A stretch of 64,000 nt of DNA from Bosea sp. OAE506 (GTDB taxonomy: Bacteria > Pseudomonadota > Alphaproteobacteria > Rhizobiales > Beijerinckiaceae): contig NZ_JBEPOB010000001.1 of NCBI RefSeq assembly GCF_040546595.1, forward strand, positions 4,837,001 to 4,901,000, read 5' to 3'. The translations under genes and the position numbers were made by a program. Under the pieces are notes generated by a model. It was not told the DNA's origin. It made no database searches and saw nothing but the letters and a program-made list of their open reading frames with translations. Numbering within the stretch: position 1 is the first letter of the stretch; the number at the start of each line of letters is the position of its first letter. Shown here piece by piece: positions 39,335-47,582 of the stretch.

Positions 39335-40483
39335 TCAGGCGTCCTCGCGTTTGATCCAGCCGGGCCGGCTCAGCAGATAGTCGACCATGCGCGGCGGGAT
39401 CGCGCATCGCGCCGCGATCTCCTCGGGCCCGTGGGGGAAACGCAAGGCGATGTCAGCCTCGCGACCGTCGGCGAGCTTGCGTAGCCAGTCCGGGTCGATC
39501 AAGGGCGCCCGGCCCACCGCCACGAGATCGCCGCCCGCCACCATCGCGGCCCGGGCATCAGCGAGCGTGCCGACGCCGCCGCAGGCGACGACCGCGCAGC
39601 GCCCCGCGATCACCGCACGGATTTCCGCCAGAGGGCTGCGGCCGTCACCACCGGTGGGCGCGCTGGCAACCAGGTAGTTGCGATCCTCGCGCTGCGGCCG
39701 CTGAAGGCGAAAATCATCGAGAGACACGTGGATGTAGTCGAGGCCGAGACCGGCCAGCCGATCGACGAGCGCGAGCGCGTCATCGAGCCCGTAACCATCG
39801 GGTTCAGGCTCGAACGGCGTGACCCGGTAGCCGAGAACCATGCCCGGCCCCACCGCCTCTCGGGCCGCCCGCACCACGGCGAGCGGAAAGCGCATCCGCG
39901 CATCGCGGTCACCGCCCCAGCGGTCCCGCCTGCGGTTGGCGCGCGGCGAGAAGAACTGATGCAGCAAATAGTGATTGGCGCCATGGAGTTCGACGCCGTC
40001 GAAGCCGGCCTGTCGCGCCCGCTCGGCTGCCGCACCAAAGCAGCCGACGAGATCATCGACCTCGGCCGCGGTCATCTCGCGCGGGGTCAGCGCGCCGGGT
40101 CGTAGCGACGCGACGGCCGACGGGGCACGCATCCGTCCCTCCCCGATCAGGGCGGGCCGCGCTATGCGGCCGCCATCGTAGATCTGCAGGATCGCAAGAC
40201 CGCCGCCGGCGCGCAGATCCCCCGCCAGCGCCTCAAGGCTCGGAAGGTGCCCGGGCTTTGCCGCTCCGATGCCGTTCCAGGAGCGACCATCCTCATGAAC
40301 GTAAGCGCATGAGCTGATCAGGCCACCGAAACCCGACAGGCTGCGTCGCCGCACGAAAGCGCGCTCCCCGGCGCTGACCATTCCGTCGGGATCGGAGGCA
40401 TCCGTCGTCATCGGCGCCAGCAAGAAGCGGTTGGGCAGAGTGCGCCCGCCGCCAAAGCGGAAGGGCGTCCACGGATCGGTCAT
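39335..40483 (-). CDS. Old yellow enzyme-family NADH:flavin oxidoreductase
   Basis: 382-residue FMN-dependent TIM-barrel reductase. Signatures are NRFLLAPMTT near the N-terminus and GFDGVELHGANHYLLHQFFSP, which contains the substrate-polarising H/N pair, followed by the NRRRDRWGG segment. It reduces alpha,beta-unsaturated carbonyls or related compounds. It starts 37 bases after the TRAP large permease on the same strand, so it may process the imported substrate. No iron-sulfur domain is present (length excludes the 2,4-dienoyl-CoA reductase type). Confidence 0.88.
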   Translation of the reverse strand: MTDPWTPFRFGGGRTLPNRFLLAPMTTDASDPDGMVSAGERAFVRRRSLSGFGGLISSCAYVHEDGRSWNGIGAAKPGHLPSLEALAGDLRAGGGLAILQIYDGGRIARPALIGEGRMRAPSAVASLRPGALTPREMTAAEVDDLVGCFGAAAERARQAGFDGVELHGANHYLLHQFFSPRANRRRDRWGGDRDARMRFPLAVVRAAREAVGPGMVLGYRVTPFEPEPDGYGLDDALALVDRLAGLGLDYIHVSLDDFRLQRPQREDRNYLVASAPTGGDGRSPLAEIRAVIAGRCAVVACGGVGTLADARAAMVAGGDLVAVGRAPLIDPDWLRKLADGREADIALRFPHGPEEIAARCAIPPRMVDYLLSRPGWIKREDA

Positions 40484-40520
40484 CCCTTCACCGGCTCCCT
40501 CTCACGGGCCGGGACAATCC

Positions 40521-41927
40521 TCACCGCACCATTCCCATCTGCCGCGGCAGCCAGAGCGTCAGCTCGGGGATGAAGGTGATCGCGAACAGCGCCGCGAAGA
40601 GCGGGATCAGCCAGGGCAGGATCGCCATCGTGGTCCGCTCGACCGAGAGGTTGGCGACGCGCGAGAGCACGAACAGCACCATCCCGAGCGGCGGGTGGAG
40701 CAGGCCGATCATCAGGTTCAGCGTCATGATCAGCCCGAAGTGGATCGGGTCGACGCCGAGCTTGAGCGCGATCGGCAGCAGGATCGGCACCACGATGGTG
40801 ATCGCGGCGATGGTGTCGAGGAAGCAGCCGATGAAGAGCAGCAGCAGATTCACGAGGACCAGGAAGACCCATTTGTTCTGGGTCAGGCTGAGGATCGCGT
40901 CCGACATGATCTGCGCCGTGTTCGACACGGTCAAAAGCCAGGCGAAGATCGAGGCGGCCGTGACGATGAAGAGCACCGAGGCCGTGGTCTCGATCGTGTC
41001 GAAGGTCGCCTTGGTCAGGGTCCGCAGCGTCATCGAGCGGTAGCGCACGAGACCGAGGAAGAGCGACCAGATCACCGCGGCGGCGGCGGCCTCGGTCGGC
41101 GTGAACCAGCCCATCGTCATGCCGCCGATCAGGATGACCGGCGTCATCAGCGCCATCACGGCCGAGAAGTCGAAATAGTAGTCGAGGCCCAGCAGCAGCG
41201 CGAGCGCCAGCCCGATGGCCACATTATCTGAGAGCCCGGCCCAAATGAGGACATAGGCGACTAGCGGGAAGCCGAGCACCACGGCGACCTCGATGCCCGC
41301 CGTGCCGATCTCACGCCAGGAGAAGGCGGAGTCCGAGCCCCATTTGTAGATGCGGGCGAAGATCGCAACCGTCGCCATCATGAACAGCGTCATGACCACG
41401 CCGGGGATGACGCCGCCGAGGAAGAGCGCGCCGATCGAGGTGTTCGACATCATCCCGTAGATGACGAAAGGCAGCGAGGGCGGGATGATCGGCCCCAGCG
41501 TGGCGGAGGCCGCAGTGACACCGACCGCGACCTCGGCCGAATAGCCGTGGTCCTTCATCGCCTTGATCTCGATCGTGCCGATGCCCGCCGCATCCGCGAT
41601 GGCGGTGCCCGACATGCCCGAGAAGATCACCGAGCCGATGATGTTCACCTGGGCGAGGCCGCCGCGCATCCAGCCGACGAGCGCGACCGCGAAGGCATAG
41701 ATCCGGCCGGTGACGCCGGCAATGTTCATGAGGTTGCCGGCCAGAATGAAGAACGGCACGGCGAGCAGCGGGAAGCTCTCGACGCCCGCGATCATGCGCT
41801 GGGCCAGGATGACGTCGGGCACCGTGCCTGAGATGATGATGAACGCCAGCGACGCGACGGCCATGGCGATCGCCACGGGCACGCCGAGGATCATCAGGGC
41901 GAGGAAGGAACCGAGCAGGATCAGCAT
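40521..41927 (-). CDS. TRAP transporter large permease (DctM type)
   Basis: 468-residue membrane protein with about 12-13 predicted helices and family features such as the N-terminal LILLGSFLALMILGVPVAIA and FSGMSGTAIADAAGIGTIEIKAM. It is somewhat longer than the common 425-430 residues. It forms the ion-driven channel with the small permease encoded eight bases upstream. The extracytoplasmic binding protein is encoded two genes upstream. Confidence 0.92.
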   Translation of the reverse strand: MLILLGSFLALMILGVPVAIAMAVASLAFIIISGTVPDVILAQRMIAGVESFPLLAVPFFILAGNLMNIAGVTGRIYAFAVALVGWMRGGLAQVNIIGSVIFSGMSGTAIADAAGIGTIEIKAMKDHGYSAEVAVGVTAASATLGPIIPPSLPFVIYGMMSNTSIGALFLGGVIPGVVMTLFMMATVAIFARIYKWGSDSAFSWREIGTAGIEVAVVLGFPLVAYVLIWAGLSDNVAIGLALALLLGLDYYFDFSAVMALMTPVILIGGMTMGWFTPTEAAAAAVIWSLFLGLVRYRSMTLRTLTKATFDTIETTASVLFIVTAASIFAWLLTVSNTAQIMSDAILSLTQNKWVFLVLVNLLLLFIGCFLDTIAAITIVVPILLPIALKLGVDPIHFGLIMTLNLMIGLLHPPLGMVLFVLSRVANLSVERTTMAILPWLIPLFAALFAITFIPELTLWLPRQMGMVR

Positions 41928-41935
41928 GTCTGTTC

Positions 41936-42514
41936 TCAGGCCTCCGAGCCGTCGAAGGCTGCGGGCTTTTCAAGGACGGAATAGCCGCGGCGAAGGTTCT
42001 GCCAGGCGACATGCAGCGCCCGCAGCGTCATCAGCGCGAAGGCGAGGACCACGGCGTTGAAGATGATCGATTTCGGCAGATCGACCGTCGTCATCATCTC
42101 GTCGGGGATCAGCGACGCGTATTTGTAGGTCAGCCAGGTGCCGTAGGCGAAGAAGCCGATGCGGACGATGTCGACGAAGGTCGCCATGATCCGCCCCAAG
42201 CCTGGCGACATGTAGCGGTAGAGAAAATCGACCTGGATATGCCGCGAGGCCCGCACGCAGAGCGAGGCGCCGAGGAAGACCACGACGACGAGCGCGTTGA
42301 TCGCGATCTCCTCCGTCCAGGCGAAGGAGTTGTTCAGGACGTAGCGGGTGAAGAACTGCAGGATGACGCAGCCGACCATGACCCAGAAGGCCGCGAGCGT
42401 GATCCAGTCCTCGACACCGTAGACCGAGAGGTCCGCAGGAGGAGGTGCCTCGTCGAAGACGTGGGCGAGTTCCTCGCTCGTCACCTTGGTGTGGATTTCA
42501 GGCGTCGGGGTCAT
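41936..42514 (-). CDS. TRAP transporter small permease (DctQ type)
   Basis: 192-residue membrane protein with four predicted helices and the family region RYVLNNSFAWTEEIAINALVVVVFLGA. The N-terminal 35 residues are hydrophilic and acidic. It lies between the binding-protein and large-permease genes. A family B repeat occupies the gap to the binding-protein gene, which may weaken the coupling of expression. Confidence 0.9.
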   Translation of the reverse strand: MTPTPEIHTKVTSEELAHVFDEAPPPADLSVYGVEDWITLAAFWVMVGCVILQFFTRYVLNNSFAWTEEIAINALVVVVFLGASLCVRASRHIQVDFLYRYMSPGLGRIMATFVDIVRIGFFAYGTWLTYKYASLIPDEMMTTVDLPKSIIFNAVVLAFALMTLRALHVAWQNLRRGYSVLEKPAAFDGSEA

Positions 42515-42554
42515 AGGCTGGTCCAGTCGTGAGGAGCTCCGCCGAGGCGGCCAT

Positions 42555-42639
42555 CGTCATTGCGAGCGCAGCGAAGCCATCCAGGGTGTCGAGCAGTGGC
42601 TCTGGATGGCTTCGTCGGCAGCGCCTCCTCGCAATGACG
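42555..42639. repeat. Family B inverted-repeat element, copy 2 (inside TRAP operon)
   Basis: Starts CGTCATTGCGAGCGCAGCG and ends CCTCGCAATGACG. The outer arms match copy 1, and inner arms GCCATCCAG/CTGGATGGC pair around the centre. It sits between the TRAP binding-protein gene and the small permease gene. Confidence 0.82.
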
Positions 42640-42671
42640 AAAACGTTGTCGCGAGGAGGCAAGATTGAGAC

Positions 42672-43646
42672 TTACTTGATCGCCTGGATGCGCTCCCAGT
42701 CGGCCTTGCGATAGCCGAACTGCTCGAAGGTGACGTTCTTCTGGACGTTGGCGAGGAAGTCGGCCTTGTCGACCTCGGTCACGGTCAGGCCCTTGTCCTT
42801 GAAGAACTGGACGAGCTTCACTTCATCGGCCTGGATCTGCTTGGTGGCGCGGGCCGAGGCCTCCTGTGCGACTTCGCTGAAGATCTTGCGATCTTCCGGC
42901 GAGAGCTTGTCCCAGGTGCCCTTGGCGACGACCGTGTTGAGGTGGTCGACGATGTGGCCGGTCAGGACGATGTGCTTCTGAACCTCGTAGAACTTCTTCG
43001 CCTCGATCGTGGTCAGCGGGTTTTCCTGCGCCTCGACGGTGCCGTTCTGCAGCGCGAGATAGACCTCGGCGAAGGCGATCGGCGCCGTGTTGGCGCCGCA
43101 GGCGCGCGGCATGGCGAGATAGGCCGGCACGTCGGGCACGCGGATCTTGAGCCCCTTCATGTCGGCGCAGCTCTTGATCGGCTTGTTCGAGGTGGTGTGG
43201 CGGGTGCCGTAATAGGTCACCGAGACGATCTGGTGCCCGGTCTTCTCCTGATAGCCCTTGGCCATGTCGGTGAAGACATCGCTCTTGGTATAGGCGAGCA
43301 GATGCTCGGGGCTGCGGAAGGTGAAGGGGTAGTAGGTCACGCCGATCGGCGCGAAGGACCGCGCGGCGAAGCTCGACCCCGAAATGATGATGTCGACCGT
43401 GCCGAGCGTCAGGCCCTGGTTGATGTCGGTTTCCTTGCCGAGCTGCGAGGCCGGATAGACGGTGATCTCGTAGCGGCCATTGGTGCGCTTCTTGAACTCG
43501 TCCGCCGCCCAGACCGACTCGGTGTGGAAGGGTTCGGAGGTCTCGTAGACATGCGCCCATTTCAGCTTGGTCTGGGCCTGGGCCGGCAGGCCGCCAAGGG
43601 CAAGGCCCGCAGCCATGGCCATGATTGTCAGACAGGTCTTCTTCAT
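42672..43646 (-). CDS. TRAP transporter extracytoplasmic solute-binding protein (DctP type)
   Basis: 324-residue periplasmic protein. A signal peptide (MKKTCLTIMAMAAGLALGG, cleavage near PAQA) is followed by TKLKWAHVYETSEPFHTESVW and the family arginine/asparagine ligand region KGLKIRVPDVPAY. DctP proteins bind carboxylates. The ATG at 43646 has GGAGGG seven bases upstream. It is followed by a repeat element, then the two permeases and an old-yellow-enzyme reductase, and is preceded by an FCD-type GntR regulator. Confidence 0.92.
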   Translation of the reverse strand: MKKTCLTIMAMAAGLALGGLPAQAQTKLKWAHVYETSEPFHTESVWAADEFKKRTNGRYEITVYPASQLGKETDINQGLTLGTVDIIISGSSFAARSFAPIGVTYYPFTFRSPEHLLAYTKSDVFTDMAKGYQEKTGHQIVSVTYYGTRHTTSNKPIKSCADMKGLKIRVPDVPAYLAMPRACGANTAPIAFAEVYLALQNGTVEAQENPLTTIEAKKFYEVQKHIVLTGHIVDHLNTVVAKGTWDKLSPEDRKIFSEVAQEASARATKQIQADEVKLVQFFKDKGLTVTEVDKADFLANVQKNVTFEQFGYRKADWERIQAIK

Positions 43647-43735
43647 CGTCGTCCCTCCCATGGGATTGCTCTCGTTGACGTGGTTACGTGGTCTTCTTCT
43701 TGTTGATCCGGGTATCGTCGCTCAGGCCTCTTCGT

Positions 43736-44494
43736 TCAGGACCTGCCGGCGATGCGCGACAGCCCGACGTCCCCGGCGCGGGTCCGTGGCGGGCCCTCGC
43801 CGAAACTCTGTGAGAAGCGCTCCTGCGAGCGCTGCAGATGGTGCCGCATCGCCGCCTGGGCCGCCTCGCCGCCGCCGGCCGCGAGGGCATCGCGAATGGC
43901 GCGATGCTCGGCGACCGCCTCCTGCCAGGACTCGGCGTTCTCGAAATAGCTCGCGAGCTGGCGGAAATAGGGGTTGATGCGCTGGTCGAAAAGCAGGCCA
44001 ACGAAGCGCGCGAGCACGGCGTTGCCGAGGCTCGCGGCGATGGCGACGTGAAAAGCCCGGTCGAGCGCGACGAGTTCGTCGCTGCCCAGACCCGGCAACT
44101 CCATGCGACGCAGGATGTCGTCCAGCGCCGCGATATCGGCGGCGGATGCAGCCCCCGCGGCCTCGGCGCAGATCGCGCTCTCGACGAGTTCGCGCGCCTT
44201 CAGCACCTCGAAGGGGCCCTCCGGGGCTTCGCCGGCGGCAATGAGCGTCGGCGGGGCCACGGGCCGCTCGACCACATAGACGCCCGAGCCCATGCGGATG
44301 CGCACGCGGCCCTCGACCTCCAGCGCGATCAACGCCTCGCGAACGGACGGGCGGGAAACGCCGAGCTTTTCGGCGAGCTCGCGCTCCGGCGGCAGCCGGC
44401 CGCCCGCCGGATACTCGCGCCGATCGATGAGATGGCGGAGCTGGTCGGCGATCTGTCGATAAAGGCGTGGCGACTCGACAGCTTCGAGCGGCAC
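43736..44494 (-). CDS. GntR-family regulator with FCD domain
   Basis: 252-residue regulator. The N-terminal winged helix includes [25 protein letters not shown], and a helical FCD effector domain (about residues 95-225) carries the metal-binding histidines expected for carboxylate sensors ([23 protein letters not shown]). The start is a GTG at 44494. It lies upstream of the TRAP genes on the same strand and probably controls them, responding to the imported acid. An inverted repeat at 44543 is a candidate autoregulatory site. Confidence 0.9.
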   Translation of the reverse strand: MPLEAVESPRLYRQIADQLRHLIDRREYPAGGRLPPERELAEKLGVSRPSVREALIALEVEGRVRIRMGSGVYVVERPVAPPTLIAAGEAPEGPFEVLKARELVESAICAEAAGAASAADIAALDDILRRMELPGLGSDELVALDRAFHVAIAASLGNAVLARFVGLLFDQRINPYFRQLASYFENAESWQEAVAEHRAIRDALAAGGGEAAQAAMRHHLQRSQERFSQSFGEGPPRTRAGDVGLSRIAGRS

Positions 44495-44542
44495 AGTCTA
44501 CTCCCGGTTTCCATCCCAAGGCCTCTGTCGAGAGAGGCTCTT

Positions 44543-44563
44543 TTGGCCATGTGGTCAGGCCAA
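44543..44563. promoter_or_regulatory. Candidate GntR/FCD operator
   Basis: TTGGCC-N9-GGCCAA, with a nested TGGTCAGGCCA resembling FCD-type sites (TGGTC-N-GACCA consensus with one change). It is 49 bases upstream of the GntR start. No second copy was found before the TRAP binding-protein gene. Confidence 0.4.
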
Positions 44564-44680
44564 TTGGCGCAGAGAGAAGCACCTGCGCTCCCGGGTGTCA
44601 ATCGGCGGGCGGAAGTGCCTCTTGCGGGGGGAGCGAGTGCGGTCCCGGGCAGCGCGACGGCCCGCGAAGCCTGCGTGCCG

Positions 44681-45460
44681 TCAGTGGTCGGCCGCCATGA
44701 CCTCGGCGCGGATCTCCTCGACGAGGCGCTCTTTCAGCGCCACGAATTCCGGGCTGGTCTTGATCGTGTAGGGCCGGGGATGGGGCAGATCGACGGGGAT
44801 GTCGGCCTTGATGCGACCCGGGCGCGCGCTCATCACCACCACACGCGAACCGACGAAGATCGCCTCCTCGATATCGTGGGTGACGAAGAGCACGGTCTTG
44901 CGCTCGCGCTCCCAGATGCCGAGCAGCATCTCCTGCATCAGGGCACGGGTTTGGTTGTCGAGGGCCCCGAAGGGCTCGTCGAGGAGCAGGATCTTGGGAT
45001 CGTTGGCAAGCGCGCGGGCGATGGCGGTGCGCTGCTGCATGCCGCCCGAGAGTTGCTTGGGAAAATGGTCGACGAAATTCGCCAGCCCGACGCGCTCGGC
45101 CCAGCCACGGGCGATGTCGAGCCGCTCGCGCTCGGCGATGCCCTTCTCGCGCAATCCGAAGGCGATGTTCTGGACGACCGTCAGCCACGGAAACAGCGTG
45201 TAGCTCTGGAAGACGAAGCCGCGATCGGCGCCCGGCCCGGTGACGGGGGCGCCATCGAGCATGATGCGGCCCTCGCTCGCCGTTTCCAGCCCGCCGATGA
45301 TCCGCAGCAGGGTCGACTTGCCGCAGCCGGAGGGGCCGAGGATGGCAATGAAGTCGTTGTCGCCGACGCTCAGCGAGGTCGGCATCAGGGCGCGCGTCGG
45401 CTGGCCGCCGCGTTGGGGCGGGAAGATCTTCCCGACATTCTCGACGAGGAGCTTGCTCAT
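44681..45460 (-). CDS. SsuB/TauB-type ABC transporter ATP-binding protein
   Basis: 259-residue ATPase of the nitrate/sulfonate/taurine-type import family. Walker A is GPSGCGKSTLLR, the signature is LSGGMQQRTAIARAL, Walker B is ILLLDEPFGALD, and the H-loop is VTHDIEEAIF. The start is ATG 45460. It closes a three-gene operon with its permease (11 bases upstream) and binding protein. The substrate is unknown; a hut-like operator in the operon's promoter region suggests an imidazole or histidine link. Confidence 0.9.
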   Translation of the reverse strand: MSKLLVENVGKIFPPQRGGQPTRALMPTSLSVGDNDFIAILGPSGCGKSTLLRIIGGLETASEGRIMLDGAPVTGPGADRGFVFQSYTLFPWLTVVQNIAFGLREKGIAERERLDIARGWAERVGLANFVDHFPKQLSGGMQQRTAIARALANDPKILLLDEPFGALDNQTRALMQEMLLGIWERERKTVLFVTHDIEEAIFVGSRVVVMSARPGRIKADIPVDLPHPRPYTIKTSPEFVALKERLVEEIRAEVMAADH

Positions 45461-45471
45461 CTTCGCGTCAA

Positions 45472-46245
45472 CTACCTCTGCGCCCACGGGAACAGGCGCT
45501 GGTTGACCGCCTTGAACAGGAAATCCGAGACCAGCCCGATCAGGCCGATGACGATGATGCCGAAGATGATCTGGCCGGTGTTCAGCAGCGCCTGGCTGTC
45601 GGTGATCATGTGGCCGATGCCTGACGACGAGCCGATCAGCTCGGCGACGATGACATAGGTCCAGGCCCAGCCGAGGACGAGGCGGAAGATCTCGGCGATC
45701 TCGGGGGCCGCGTTCGGCAGCAGCACGCGCCGCACCACCGAGGTGTCCGTGGCGCCCAGCGTGTAGGCGGCATCGACCAGATCGCGCCGGATCGAGCCGA
45801 CGGATACCGCGATCATCAGGATGAGCTGGAAGACCGAGCCAATGAAGATGACGAGCAGCTTCTGCGCCTCGCCGATGCCGGCCCAGAGGATCAGGAGGGG
45901 AATGAAGGCCGAAGCCGGCAGATAGCGGGCAAACGAAACGAAGGGCTCGAGGAAGGCCTCGATCGGCTTGTAGGCGCCCATGGCAATGCCGAGCGGCAGG
46001 GCGACCAGCGCGGCAAGCACGAAGCCACCGACGACGCGCCAGATCGTCATGCCGATGTCGAAGGCGAAGCCGTATTGGAAGAGAAGGTTGTAGCCTTCCC
46101 GGACCATCGTGAGCGGGTCGGCCAGGAACAGCTTCTGGACATAGCCGCCGAAGGTCGCGACCGACCACAGCGCCACGAACAGCGCGAAGAAGGCGATGCC
46201 GTAGGCGACGCGAGAGGACGCGGAGACCGGCTGGAGGGGTTTCAT
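45472..46245 (-). CDS. SsuC/TauC-type ABC transporter permease
   Basis: 257-residue inner-membrane permease with six predicted helices. The EAA-like coupling loop is DAAYTLGATDTSVVRRVLLPNAAPEI. C-terminal GLVSDFLFKAVNQRLFPWAQR is typical of the family. I chose ATG 46245 at the first hydrophobic region; the longer reading starts in a repeat element. It is encoded between the binding-protein gene (with the repeat in the gap) and the ATPase gene. Confidence 0.9.
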   Translation of the reverse strand: MKPLQPVSASSRVAYGIAFFALFVALWSVATFGGYVQKLFLADPLTMVREGYNLLFQYGFAFDIGMTIWRVVGGFVLAALVALPLGIAMGAYKPIEAFLEPFVSFARYLPASAFIPLLILWAGIGEAQKLLVIFIGSVFQLILMIAVSVGSIRRDLVDAAYTLGATDTSVVRRVLLPNAAPEIAEIFRLVLGWAWTYVIVAELIGSSSGIGHMITDSQALLNTGQIIFGIIVIGLIGLVSDFLFKAVNQRLFPWAQR

Positions 46246-46280
46246 TGGGATTGTCTCATTTGATGCCGGCCGCTCGCAGC

Positions 46281-46359
46281 CGTCATTCTCGGGCCGCGCG
46301 CAGCGCGGACCCGAGAATCTCGTCATCCAGAGATGCCCGGGTCAAGCCCGGGCATGACG
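46281..46359. repeat. Family A inverted-repeat element, copy 3 (inside ABC operon)
   Basis: Starts CGTCATTCTCGGGCCGCGCG and ends GCCCGGGCATGACG. It contains a TTCTCGGG...CCCGAGAA stem and a TGCCCGGG...CCCGGGCA stem. It sits directly after the binding-protein gene and before the permease gene. Confidence 0.82.
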
Positions 46360-46372
46360 CGTGGGAATCAGC

Positions 46373-47335
46373 TCACTTGCCGGCGACGTATTTCGTCTCG
46401 ACGAGGCTGGCGAGGTCGGGCTTGGTCTTGATCAGGCCGATCTCGAGCAGCAGGTCGGCCGCCTTGGCCGAGAAGGCCTGCCAGTCGCCCGAGAAGAAGG
46501 CCTTGTTGCCGGCCGCATCCGACCATTTCAGGAAGGCGGCCGACTTGCCGAACTGCTCGCCGGTCTGCTTCACATCGGCGCCCATGATGCCGAAGGCCTT
46601 GTCCTTCTCCTTGGCGATCATGTCGAGCGCCTCGAAATAGCTCTTCGTCAGCGCAGCGGCGGCCGCGTCATTGGCGGCGAGGAAGGCCGGGGTGCAGCCG
46701 AAGGTGTCCATCACCATCGGGTAGTCGAGCGTGGTGGCGATGATCTTGCCGGCATCGGGCTTCTCGCGCACGGCCGAGAGATAAGGCTCATAGGTCATCG
46801 CGGCGTCGTTCTGGCCAGCGATGAAGGCCTGGGCAGCCGGGCCGGGCTCCATGTTGACCACGGTCACGTCCTTAACGGACATGCCGTTCTCCTTGAGGAA
46901 CCAGGCGAGCGCGAAATAGGGCGAGGTGCCGGGCGCCGAGGCCGCGACCGTCTTGCCCTTGAGATCCTTGATCGACGCGGTGGCGTTGCGCGTCACCATG
47001 CCGTCGGCGCCGTAGCTCTTATCGAGCTGGAAGATCTGCTTGGTCTTCACGCCCGCGCCGTCCCAGACGATCCAGGTCTCGACCGTGGTTGCCGCGCACT
47101 GGATGTCGCCCGAGGCGATGGCGAGGTGGCGGTCCTTCTGCGGGATCTTCTTGATGGTGACGTCGAGGCCGTGCTTCGCGAAGATACCGGCCTCCTTGGC
47201 CAGCACCAGCGGCGCGAAGCCGGTCCAGCCCGAAATGCCGATGCTGACCTTGGTCTGCGCCTGTGCGCCGCCCGTGGCCAGCGCTGCCGCGAGGCCGAGA
47301 CCCGCGACCGTTCCCCAACGCTTCAAACCTGTCAT
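46373..47335 (-). CDS. SsuA/NMT1-type ABC transporter substrate-binding protein
   Basis: 320-residue periplasmic protein. A signal peptide MTGLKRWGTVAGLGLAAALA with cleavage near GAQAQ is followed by VSIGISGWTGFAPLVLAKEAG and the NMT1/SsuA two-lobe fold. The ATG at 47335 has GGAAGG eight bases upstream. Family members bind sulfonates, nitrate, pyrimidine precursors, riboflavin and other small polar compounds. The ligand here is not deducible from sequence, but its promoter region holds a hut-type operator. Confidence 0.88.
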   Translation of the reverse strand: MTGLKRWGTVAGLGLAAALATGGAQAQTKVSIGISGWTGFAPLVLAKEAGIFAKHGLDVTIKKIPQKDRHLAIASGDIQCAATTVETWIVWDGAGVKTKQIFQLDKSYGADGMVTRNATASIKDLKGKTVAASAPGTSPYFALAWFLKENGMSVKDVTVVNMEPGPAAQAFIAGQNDAAMTYEPYLSAVREKPDAGKIIATTLDYPMVMDTFGCTPAFLAANDAAAAALTKSYFEALDMIAKEKDKAFGIMGADVKQTGEQFGKSAAFLKWSDAAGNKAFFSGDWQAFSAKAADLLLEIGLIKTKPDLASLVETKYVAGK

Positions 47336-47437
47336 GACGGAACCTTCCCCTGTTGTGCTGTCCGACCCGCAGCGCGAGGGCGGAGACCCATCGCAGCGCA
47401 TGGCGAAGGCGGATGCAACCTTCGTTCCAGCGGAGGT

Positions 47438-47454
47438 TAAATGCATATGCAAAT
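47438..47454. promoter_or_regulatory. HutC-like operator between the ABC importer and ThDP enzyme genes
   Basis: Read on the minus strand, ATTTGCATATGCATTTA matches the hut site at 33930-33946 (ATTTGCATATGCAATTA) at 16 of 17 positions, including 13 in a row. It lies 103 bases upstream of the binding-protein start (minus) and 129 upstream of the ThDP enzyme start (plus). It is AT-rich against a GC-rich background. Confidence 0.65.
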
Positions 47455-47582
47455 CCGTCAAGCCGTCGATCACCGCGGCTGGGGACAGTGATGACATTCT
47501 CTCGTTTGACAGGATCGGGAACATCCCCTCCCCTGTGCGTCCTCTCGACGACTCTTCCATTCTCTTCCGTGGGATACTTCGA

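Noticed and set aside
43684..43702. Short direct repeat ACGTGGT-T-ACGTGGT upstream of the TRAP binding-protein gene
   Set aside because: Too short, not symmetric, and not related to the candidate GntR site at 44543.
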